Part shown: piece by piece, positions 49,601 through 58,978 of the stretch
How positions within the stretch are numbered: position 1 is the stretch's first letter
How the letters are laid out: every line of letters starts with the position of its first letter
Source of the DNA: Nissolia schottii
Taxonomy: Eukaryota; Streptophyta; Magnoliopsida; Fabales; Fabaceae
Assembly: GCA_003254905.1 (NCBI GenBank)
Contig: QANU01105622.1
Span: forward strand, 48,872 to 112,871
Reading direction: 5' to 3'
DNA: 64,000 bases
Position numbers and translations under genes: made by a program
The notes under the pieces: generated by a model
Database searches by the model: none
What the model was told of the DNA's origin: nothing
Seen by the model: the letters and a program-made list of their open reading frames with translations, nothing else

Positions 49601-51786
49601 CCACTCACTCGGAAAATGCTCAGTGTTTAAAGCAGGTATTCTTAAATTTTCATGGTTTTCAAGACTGGCTGATGTTTTCCATTTAATATGAGAACCATAT
49701 TAGTTCATGAGTTTTATTAATTTTGCAGTTTTTTATTGAAATTTACATAATAGCAATGCAAGGGGTTTATAATCTCAGTGATGTGTATATCTGTTTGCTT
49801 AAATTAGTTCATAACTTAATATTGTTGCATCTTATCCGAGTGATAAATATTTTGCAGCATATGTGCAAATTTCTAGCAAGTCTCTTTGAATAGATACCTT
49901 ATTTACGATAAATTCTTGCATGGGCACAATTCTAACACTTCAAATTTAGCACTCTCGCACAAAAGGTGATGGGACCCATGAAAAAATGAGTGTTAAATAA
50001 AGCTAGTGAGACCCACATGTTATGTGAGTGTGCCTAAATTTGAAGTGTGAGTTGTGTCCATGCAAGAAATTCTCCTTTATTGACAATATTCTGCGTATGC
50101 ATACCTATATATGCCGTGTCCGTGTCTTGTAATTTTTTGAATTTAGTGTCTTCGTGTTATCTCTCGTATTCATGTCCATATTTGTAGTTGACATAACAGA
50201 ACTTTTTATTTTATTAATTGGAAGTATATAGATACCATTACTCTTTTGCATACATTTTTGGTGATTATACAAGTATATGAGGTTAAGCCTCAACACAATG
50301 CTAAGGCTATAGCCTTGTGACTTGGAGGTCACAAGTTCAAATCCTAGAAGCAGTCTTTCCACTTTGGGGTGTAAGGTTGCATACATCTACCTTCCCCAGT
50401 CTCTACCAAATGGGAGGCTCGTGCATTGAGTCAGTTTTTTTATAATTTTTTTAATACAAGTATTTAACCTCTTTTGGAAATTTCCGAAACTGCGACACTT
50501 ATTGTCACGTGTTCAACTGGAAGAAAAATCTTTTCTTTTTTTTTTTTTTCCTTTTTTTTAATTTCCTCCTAGAGGGGACAGTTAGTTACTCCTTTGCTAC
50601 AATTATAATCTTCACAAACCTGTTATTGTAACAGGATTCACTGTGTTTTTTCAGCTGTTGTCATGTGATTTAAAATTGTTGCATCGTTTTTATTTATTTT
50701 ATGCCAAAATTATTTCATTGTTGATGTAGGAGGAGGACGGTTTGCTAGGTGCTTATTCTGTTATGGTTATGGACACTTCACTAATAAGTGCCCTCAAAAT
50801 GGTTGTGGAATTGATCCGAAGGTATTATTATGTATTATTTGTATTTTATAGTGTGTCATATTGACATACTTTTCTAGAATACTTGTTAAAATATGGATAC
50901 TTTTGATTCATTGTTGTCACAACATCTCCCTGGTAAACCTAGTCTAATCTTTTCATTGTTGACGTAGGAGGACGGTTTGCTAGGTGCTTATCCTGGTAAT
51001 GGGCCTATTGACAAAAGTAAGTCTGTTTCTATTTCATTCTTGTTATTGATATTATTTGTTGATCATATGTCTATGTAGATCTCATAACTCATAACATTGT
51101 ACTGCTGCTAATACCTCTCTTGTGGCTGTTGAGCTGAAGTTACTTTTGTGTTTGGATTATTAGATTATTGTAGGTTTTAAAACCACTTCTAATCAAAAGC
51201 TTCTTGATACAACTTTTGAAAAAACATAAAAACTATTATTTTCCATAAATTATTGGTTAACAGACATGCAAGTATGCTGGTAAAGATAAGATATAAACTT
51301 ATGGCCAAAATATTAACTTCCAGGAGTATAGATGCACCATGTTCGGTTCCGTTCTAGCTTGTTGGAGATATTACATATGCTCCAAATTATAAAATAGATA
51401 TTTTTTTATGAAGCTGCAAGACATCTTAAAATAGATAATTTGAGTTGGTTAAGTTAGATTATATTGATATCTTTGGTTGCTGACCCTACCCAATTCTACT
51501 TGGTCGCTGCGGTTAGGCTGATAGGTTGTGCTTCCGCATTCCCCGTTATTCATGCATTGCATCATTTGCTTATAATAAGCATTTTCGTGGATGATAAGAA
51601 TGATTTGATCATAGGCTTTAGCCGTAGTAATGGATAATACACCTGCCTTGCTTATGTTGATCTAACTAACTGTGCTTCAACGCAATTTCTTACAAATGAT
51701 ATATGGTGACTCACATTTAATTCTGAACAATCTCTTTCCTGTTCTCCTATTTAGGCGCCGTCGATACGAAGGAGGGGTGCTCATAA
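46683..51786 (+). CDS. Divergent CCHC zinc-knuckle paralog with giant repetitive exon
   Basis: Exons 46683-49067, 49227-49331, 49497-49635 and 50730-50821 are well supported; 50968-51016 and 51755-51786 are tentative (ending SAVDTKEGCS, about 933 aa). The start is the ATG at 46683; an upstream GTG in frame is not used. Residues 1-795 are Lys-, Pro- and Glu-rich and likely disordered, with KKKKKSKK-type basic clusters and two repeat families: two units of about 127 aa (47270-48030) and four of about 61-68 aa (48166-48945). Three CX2CX4HX4C knuckles follow at 832-845 (CLSCHQPDHKFKNC), 858-871 and 884-897. Knuckle exons 3 and 4 align with exons 2 and 3 of the gene at 42.8 kb, so the two are tandem paralogs; the fifth knuckle and the conserved C-terminus are missing here. 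Function unknown, presumably nuclear. Confidence 0.75.
47270..48030 (+). repeat. Two coding repeats of about 381 bp
   Basis: Period about 381 bp (127 codons), from CCTGATTCAGCTCCTTC at about 47272 and CCTGAATCAGCTCCTTC at about 47653. Shared protein words: SAPSK(D/N)TP, VEP(N/K)GS(I/N)AEELQL, IVKEIG, DDVNAERA. Frame is kept throughout. Confidence 0.85.
48166..48945 (+). repeat. Four coding repeats of 183-204 bp
   Basis: Units start at about 48166, 48354, 48558 and 48762, each encoding VxxPNKQNDKPPEIPVQ-like, then SIC(P/S/L)IAASQ, NLSIDPATPIDPEQKMGKK and a basic KRRKKSKS-type end. Length differences are multiples of three (188 is approximate), so the reading frame is preserved. Confidence 0.9.
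49000..49500 (+). repeat. Tandem exon-plus-intron duplication
   Basis: The end of exon 1 (NAEST…, GGSSV then GTATGC) and exon 2 (NAEPP…, GGSSV then GTATGT) encode similar 33-residue stretches. The introns that follow them are also alignable (GATACAATT(A/G)GAATTAGCC, TTGTAGT, TTTCCAGAG). Hence a unit of about 270 bp containing exon end and intron was duplicated in tandem. Confidence 0.85.
50277..50453 (+). mobile_element. Au-like SINE with 10-bp target duplication
   Basis: tRNA-derived head with AGGTCACAAGTTCAAATCC (pol III B box), then the conserved Au body (GAAGCAGTCTTTCCACTTTG, GTAAGGTTGCATACATCTAC, CTTCCCCAGTC, GGGAGGCTCGTGCA) and a T-rich tail. A perfect 10-bp direct repeat ATACAAGTAT flanks it at 50267-50276 and 50454-50463. 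It is inserted in sense orientation in intron 3 of the divergent CCHC gene. Confidence 0.9.
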
Positions 51787-53478
51787 TGTGTCTGAAAACT
51801 ACTGTTGGTTATTCCTTGCAGCTGTGGAAAGCTGAAGGAAAAGCCATTGCTGATTTTACAAATCGTGAGCAGGGTTTAGATGTATCAAGTCTTGGAGGCA
51901 TGGTTTCCAAATCTTGGTAGGTTCCAGTTCCACATATTATATAACAGAAGCAGCAAAAATATTTGCGCGCGCCATTTTGAGTTTTTATATCTATGTTGTG
52001 TCGCATTTCTTCATAGGGATTAATTGGTTGATTTGTAGTGGTAGCAACAGCTAGGACGGGCTTCACAAAGATTAAGATGGTGAAGCAATAAGTTAACTAA
52101 GGAGATATGGTAGCCAAGTTTCTGATTTCAGTTTATGATAATTGGTGGGAGAATTCAGTTGGAGTCTCTCGGTGATGTTTGGAACAAAAAATACAGGATG
52201 AATGTTGGTTAATTCTGTAAAATTAGGGACAGAGACACTCCTTTTTTAGTTGAAAATGTTCCAAGTTTTGCGATTCTATTTTGATTAACCAGAACGTGTG
52301 TAGCCTGAATTTGATGACAAACAACTGTCTAAAAAACGTAGAGATACTTGGATGATAGTCTCTGTATTTTCGTCATATTAACAAAGTTTGTGTCGTTTAT
52401 GCTAAAATTATTTACAATTACAGTATTATTTATGATAAAAAGAAATCAAAATGTGTTGATATGAGTGAAAAAGGTATGTAATCTTGAGTTTGAGCTATGT
52501 ACGAGAAAATAGAAAAATAAATAAATAAATACTAGTTTTTAATTTTGTTGGAATTTAGTTGTTCGAAAGAATTGTTAGAGAATGTTATCACGATTTAGAT
52601 TTCGAGTATACTTTTACTTTTTGGCTGATTAACATGGGGATGAATATTTTATGTTAAATTTGGTTATGTTTAGTTACGTTATGAGAAAGATAGACACAAG
52701 CATTTTATTTCTGAGAATAACATTATTGAAAAAAAATAATGCTAAAAGGCTAATAATTGTAATTTGAACAAAATTAATCTTATGCTTAGAAATACTTATA
52801 GTTCCACTGAGAATGATATACAATAAAACTGAAATAAAACAAATTTCTAAAAGAAAGTAAGTAATTAATATCTGAAATTAATTAAAATTTGTATGCAAAC
52901 TACTTTTTTTAACTTTATTATTTCATTATTAGGGAATATATTTTTTAGAGAAAGTAATTATATAAGGTAGAATATAATTAGTTAATGATATAAATTCTTT
53001 TACAATAACAACTTATGTTTAAATTTAAAGTTCGTTTTGTCTTTAAAGTATGTAAATCATCAAATTTATTATTAAAATTGTCAAAAATTAATTAAATCAG
53101 ACTAATTTGATTGAGAAAATGATTAATTTGATTAACTTTTAGTAACTTTGAAATGAATTATACCTTGCTTAATGATGCCGGGGATGATTTTGATGGTTTA
53201 TTAGTACAATTGGTGTACAGGCACACCATGATATTTCTTGTCCTCTGCCTAAGTTTTCATGCACATGCAATCATCAGCCATTGAAGTTTAGAACGATCTC
53301 AACCTTTTGTTTCCTTCCCAAAATTCTGTTGCTCTCCGTTTTTGTCTCTAAGTAATCCATCCATTGCTTCCCCATACAGAATAAGGATCTATTCCTCTCT
53401 CTGTCTCTCTGTTTCTTTCTCCCAAACTCCTTTCTTTCTCATTTCTCCCCTTTACGCTTTCTCTCCATCAACGACAAC
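51787..53478. other. Intergenic DNA upstream of the ADF gene
   Basis: A frame at 51672-51920 reads through the end of the CCHC gene in another phase and is not recognised. The region 52300-53150 is AT-rich and empty. From 53300 on, CT-rich sequence is probably the ADF leader. Confidence 0.5.
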
Positions 53479-54742
53479 ATGGTACGTTCCTCTTTCTCTC
53501 TGTCTCTGTCACCTTCTTCTTCTACTCTTAATTTATCATATAGGTTATTCAATGTCTCTAAGCTTCGTAACGTGTTAGAAGAAATTCAGAAAATAGAGAT
53601 TGAATGAGGAAATGGTAGGTAAAATAGAGAAATATGAAAATTGGATTTGATCACTCCCTTTTCATGGAGAGCAATTAGGGAAAATGTGTCATATATGATG
53701 ACAATTGTTATGTTTATAGGATGGAAATAGATCTTCTCAAGTAGATTTTATGTCATGTGTTGTAAGTGTTATCTTCTACCGCTAATATATTTGTTGTTGC
53801 TTATGTCATGTATAGAATGTTCTCTTGTATTAACATGAATACTTCTAGTAAATTAATCTCGATAAGGCATGAATTTTGCCATCAATGTCTTGTTTCATGT
53901 TCATCTCTTTTGCAGAGTTAGACTGAATAACCTTGTCATCTTATTCATCATATTGCATTATGAAAAATGTGTCATTTGCTTATGTATTTTTTTTCTCTTT
54001 CTACAAATGTATTGAGTTAGGCGAACGCGGCGTCTGGAATGGCGGTTAATGATGAATGTAAATTGAAGTTTCTCGAGCTTAAGGCAAAAAGGAATTACCG
54101 ATTCATTGTGTTTAAGATTGATAACCAAGAAGTGGTGGTGGAGAAACTCGGAAGCCCTCAAGAAACCTATGACGATTTTACCGAATCTCTTCCTCCTAAT
54201 GAGTGCCGTTATGCTGTCTTTGATTTTGATTTTACCACTAATGAGAACGTTCAGAAAAGCAAAATTTACTTCATTGCATGGTAATTTTATGTTCCTCAAG
54301 ATTCATGTATGTCTATCTATATGCAGAAATATGTTAATAATTGTAACACAGTGAGTATTAGGATGCTTAGTATACAAAAGAATGCTAGTTTTTGTAATTC
54401 TACAAAGTATGGGGAAAGCATAAAGATGCTAAAATAGCTCTATTTCCAATTAATGTTGAAGTCAATCTTAGATTTGGAGCAAATTCTCCACACCGAAATC
54501 ACATTTTATTTGAATTGAGATACAATCAACTTTGTGCAGCTCAACAGCACTTTCTGTTTTCTAGGATATAACTAGTTTCATTTTCATTATCAACATATAT
54601 ATGCCAACTTTTTTTCTGTTGTTTAATGTTTATCACACATATAGGGCACCAGATACATCAAGGGTGAGAGAAAAGATGGTGTATGCAAGCTCTAAGGACA
54701 GATTCAAGAGGGAACTTGATGGCATTCAAGTTGAGTTGCAAG
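53479..54742 (+). pseudogene. ADF: Actin-depolymerizing factor (ADF/cofilin), cut off at an N
   Basis: ADF binds G- and F-actin, severs filaments and speeds turnover in the cytosol. Exon 1 is just the ATG at 53479-53481, followed by GTACGT, exactly as in plant ADF genes. Exon 2 is 54021-54280 ([20 protein letters not shown] onward, ending IYFIAW) and exon 3 starts at 54645 ([20 protein letters not shown], then [12 protein letters not shown]). The Ser of ASSGMAV-type N-termini and the long actin-binding helix (DTSRVREKM) are present. 120 residues are encoded; plant ADFs have about 139 and normally end without a further intron after VELQ. Here the sequence stops matching precisely at the N at 54743, and no ATDPTEM-like end is found downstream. 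This is either an assembly break in a real gene or a truncated copy. Confidence 0.85.
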
Positions 54743-54743
54743 N
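54743..54743. other. Single undetermined base (N)
   Basis: The only N in the window, at the point where ADF homology ends. It may stand for a gap of unknown size. Confidence 0.95.
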
Positions 54744-55854
54744 GTATTTTGGCTCATACAATCGGATTCCTCTCCCTTTAAAATCATATAAATGTCAATT
54801 CCCCTAGCTATTATTCATATTTGACTCCCATTTTTTTCTTTTTCATTTTTCCTGTTGTTTTCTTGGTTCTTTTTTGTTATGAACGGTCTACATTCTGAGC
54901 CCGTAGCTTAATATGGTAGAAAAACATACTGTCAGTCATGTATTCCATACTATATTAGACAGCTTGGTTTATTATTGTATACATTACATTCTTTTGCTTT
55001 TAATATACAACTCTTTTAACAGCATTTTATTGATGAGACTCTGGCCTATTGATTTCTTCCCACCCCTTTTTCTTTTAATTTCTTTTTGCAGAAACATTTA
55101 AAAAAATACAATTTACTTTTAATTATTTAATGAAAAAGCAAGAGGTAATTGATATGGAATGCATGCATTCCTACTTATATGTTTTTATCAATATTTTGAC
55201 ATAGGCATAAAAGCATCTTCAAATATACTTTACAAATCTAGTGCAAATAATTTTACCACACCACAAATACAACATAGGGAACAGAACTGTTTGCAATTGG
55301 CTAAATAACTTAAAAACGAAAACCTGAACTCACGTGTCAAGCTTGTCTTTTATTTTTAGTGTACACACACAACTAGGGGAAGAAGTAACACACTTACACG
55401 CAACAATTGTGGTAACCTCTGGGTGAAACAACTACTCCAGCCATGTACACCAAGGACCTGCAATGAAAATTTATAATAAACAAGTTTAAAAACTGTGTTA
55501 TACGCAAAAATCATTTTAAATTTATTGGTCTTTTTTTTCTTATTACCATTTATTTAAATTTTATTTTTGATTTTTTTTTAAAAAAATATTAGAGGCCAGA
55601 AAATGCTAATTTCAAATTAAAAAAATTAATAGATTTAAGTGGAATCAATTTAGTAAATTTGAAATTTAAATTAAAAACATATAGTAGTTCAGTGAAAATT
55701 GTTTGTGCAGGAAAATTTTCTCCAAAATAATGGTGAGAAAAATCCAAACATTTAACTAATATAGATTAGCACAAGAGAAAATAAATGTTATCAGTGCTTC
55801 TTCAATTTCTTTTGGCCGAATCCATTCTGTGTGTATATACTTTAAAAAATGTTG
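54744..55854. other. AT-rich stretch after the N
   Basis: No ADF-like coding sequence and no other gene seen. Short frames at 54913-55101 and 55756-55977 are uninformative. Confidence 0.5.
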
Positions 55855-56810
55855 TGTGTACACTGAAATTGCATCGATCTTTTCTACACCACATTTAATG
55901 TTCATTTTTTCTCTCCTCTCCTCTCCCTCACGCTCTTTTTCTTCATTGTGCCTTATTTTTTTTTCTCTTTTCTGCATCTGTACATTAATATTTTCTTGTT
56001 CGTTTTTATTTTTTGCAAGAAGTTATGAATCCTAGAGTTTTTTGTTTTTTTTCTTCGTATTTTTTTGTTTTTTGATGTTTAAAAGTTTGTGTATTTTTAT
56101 AAAAAAGTTTGTGCATACTTGTTCAAAAGTTTGCATATGTGAGCATCAAAAGTTTGTGTATTTTTGTTGAAAAATTTGTTCATGCTTGTTCAAAAGTCTG
56201 GGTATGTTAGCACTAAAATTTTATTCTTCGTATTTGTTTGTTTTTGTCATATTTTTTATTTATGGTTGTTCAAAAGTTTATGCACATGTGTAGAAAAGCT
56301 TGTGCATGCTTATTCAAAATTTTATGTATGTGAACTCTAAAATTTTCTTCTTTGTTTTTGTTTCAATTCCGTCATATTCTTTAATTATGGTTATTTAAAA
56401 GTGTGCGTAAGTGAGTACAAAAGTTTGTATATGTGTTTAAAAATTTGATCATGTGAGCACAAAAGTTTTTTCTTTTTGTTTTTATTTTCGTCTTATTTTT
56501 TGATTTTGCTTGTTGAAAAGTTTGTGATGGTGAACACAAATATTTGTGTATCTGTTTTGAAATGTTCTTGTACGATAGAGAGTAAGTCTAAAAGCTTAGA
56601 ATGTGAGTGAAGAGTATGAGAGATAGTGTAATGTAACAGTTACTTTTACTATTTAATGTGATGGAAATGTAATTTTATTTGATTTTCGTATATGAAAAAG
56701 CTGTATGTGCAAACGTGCAGAAAAGTTTGTGCATGTGTGTACACTATGTATAGCGTACGTATGTATATGGTGGTTGTATGGTGGATGCAATTGTAGTGTA
56801 CCTTTAGCAT
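55855..56810. mobile_element. Inverted-repeat element, copy A
   Basis: Left end GTGTACACTGAAATTGCATC and right end (inverse) GCTAAAGGTACACTACAATT then GCATCCACC form imperfect terminal inverted repeats. The interior has a CT-rich stretch (55912-55980) then about 500 bp of degenerate AAGTTTGTG / TTGTTCAAAAG units. No transposase. A second, similarly organised copy follows. Confidence 0.55.
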
Positions 56811-56856
56811 TATTGATATACTCTTCCATCTTATTTTTATTTGGACAAAAATACTT

Positions 56857-58230
56857 GGTGTACACCCAATTTGCATCAACCGTACTACTACCAACATATT
56901 TTATATAAACTCACATATTTCTCTCTATTCTCTTAACTATCTCCCTCACATGCAGCATTTCTGTTTTTTTCCCCATATTATTTCGCTTCTTCCTCTTCTT
57001 CCATCCACCATGGTTATCACACGCTCATTTTTTTTTGTTCTTCTTCGTCCTTTGCCATATTTCTTCTTCTTCTTATTCTTTTTCGTTCATAATAGAGAGC
57101 GTGGGCAAGGTACGTGAGATCTCCTCATCCTCCTCCTTTCAGAGATGTCACGTTCTTTTATTTTTTTTTTTCATTCTTCTTCTTGGGTTGAGTTTCAACA
57201 TCTTCTATTTTATATGAAAAATCAAAACTTTTTATGTATTTTGGTTGAATTTTCCCAAGTTAGTTTTTTCTCTTCTTATTTTTGGTTTTTACAGTTGAAA
57301 ATATGTAGGAGATCACCATAAGCATTTGAAAGTTGTTTCAGAAATTTGTGTATGCAAGTGTAAAAGTTTGTGTATGCTTTTTGCAAAGATTGCGTATGTG
57401 TTTGTAAAAGTTTGTGCGTAATTTTTGAAAATGTTTGTGCATAAGAGTGTACTAAAAGTTTGTGTTGTTTCTAAAAATGTTTGGGTCTATTGCTTCAAAA
57501 ATTTGTGTATGCTCTTTTAGAAGTTTGTGTACACTTTTTTTTGCAAAAGTTTGTGTGTGGTTTTTGAAAAATTTTGTGCATGTAAAAGTTTGTGTGTGAT
57601 TTTTGAAAATGTTTGTGTCTATTATTTCAAAATTTTGTGTGTGTTGTTTTAGAATTTTGTGGATGCAAGAGTAAAAAAATTGTGTATATTTTTTTGCAAA
57701 GTTTGTGTATTCCTGATTAAATATTTGTATATGAGTTTGTAAAAATTTGTGCATAGTTTTTAAAAAAAGTTTGTGTGTGATCTTTTAAAAGGTTTGTGTC
57801 TATTGTTTCAAGAGTTTGCGTATGCAAATATAAAAGTTTATGTATGCTTTTTGTAAAAGTTTGGGCATGCCTCTTTACATTTTTGTGTATGAGTTTGTAA
57901 AAGTTAATTTGTGCGTTTTTTAAAAAAGTTTGTGCATGAGAGTGTAAAAGTTTGTATAGTAGCATTCTTTCAAAAGGGTTTAGTGAGAGACCATTATTTG
58001 AATGAGAATCATTGTGAGTAAGAGAATGTGAAGCATGGGTGTGAGAGAGAAAGTGGGAGTGAGAGAGCGTGGACAGTTTAAGTGGGGGTGTGGTGCATGC
58101 CTTGTACATGTGTGTCAGCGTAGAGAGAGAGAGAGTGAGGTGATTAAGAAATAATTGATGGCCCCCATTCTATATAATTTGTGTTAGTTGTTGCACGGTG
58201 GATGCAAAATTAATGTACATTTAGCACTAT
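56857..58230. mobile_element. Inverted-repeat element, copy B
   Basis: Left end GGTGTACACCCAATTTGCAT at 56857 pairs with the inverse of the right end (GTGCTAAATGTACATTAATT, TTGCATCCACCGTGC) ending near 58230. Same internal order as copy A: CT-rich part, then degenerate AAGTTTGTGTATG units at 57335-57960. Frames on the minus strand (57452-57754, 57717-58109) are just this repeat read in translation. Confidence 0.55.
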
Positions 58231-58240
58231 CAAACATGCA

Positions 58241-58380
58241 TTGCATTTGGTACTAAGGACATGATAACGAGATAGAGACATAAGAACAAAAAACTCTTGT
58301 ATTTTCTATAATAGAGAGAGAAACATTTTCTCTGTCTCTATTCATGTCTTTGTCCTGTCTCTCTGGTACTAAACGTACCG
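58241..58380. mobile_element. 140-bp foldback MITE
   Basis: Left arm TTTGGTACTAAGGACATGA followed by GAGATAGAGACA; right arm TGTCTCTATTCATGTC, GTCCTGTCTCTCTGGTACTAAACG. The arms pair over about 50 bp. The style (GTTTGGTACTAAGGACA) is a familiar high-copy plant foldback. Adjacent to copy B. Confidence 0.65.
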
Positions 58381-58978
58381 AAAATGTCATTGGTTAATAA
58401 TGGTCTAGTTAACATAATTAATCGATGCACAACTCAGCTAATGGCAAGGAAACAGGTCTCAACGTTTGATATATGTGTACTTTATGTTAGGGTTTTTATA
58501 ACTCGTATTATAACAGCTCGTGCTAAGAGTTAAGATAATATCAATTCCTTAGTTTAATTATTTAAATAAAGACTATTAATATATTTATATTTTAAAAAAT
58601 ATTAAATAATTATATTTTTCAATATTTTTTACTTTAATTTTCAATATGCACAATTAAACTCAGACTAAATAATTCATTATATTATTCTAAGATAACCTTC
58701 GTTAGTTTTTTTCCTCCATAAAAAAAACTTAAGGATGATACTAAAAAATTATTTGTGTCCATGGCCATTTAATTCAATATCATTTAATATGGTCATGTAA
58801 CTGAGTTTTGGCATTGAAAATGCATAAGAAAAAAATATAGAAAAAAAAGTGTAAAAATTCTCTAAAGTGAGATCTCTCACTATACATAATAAAATGAGAG
58901 ATTTCATTTTAGAGAATAAAAATTCATAGAAGAATCTGACCCAATTTGATGATCCACAAAAATTTGTTTCTTTACTTA
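58381..58978. other. 3' flank of the receptor-like protein gene
   Basis: AT-rich; 58840-58930 has an inverted AGAGATTTCA/TGAGATCTCTC-like pair (CTAAAGTGAGATCTCTCA and TGAGAGATTTCATTTTAGAG), another small hairpin. No gene. Confidence 0.5.

Noticed and set aside
51672..51920. Separate 82-residue gene
   Set aside because: Not recognised, overlaps the tentative last exon of the CCHC paralog and includes likely intron sequence.
57452..58109. Minus-strand frames with repeated TQTF-type words
   Set aside because: They follow the degenerate AAGTTTGTG repeat and have no gene context.
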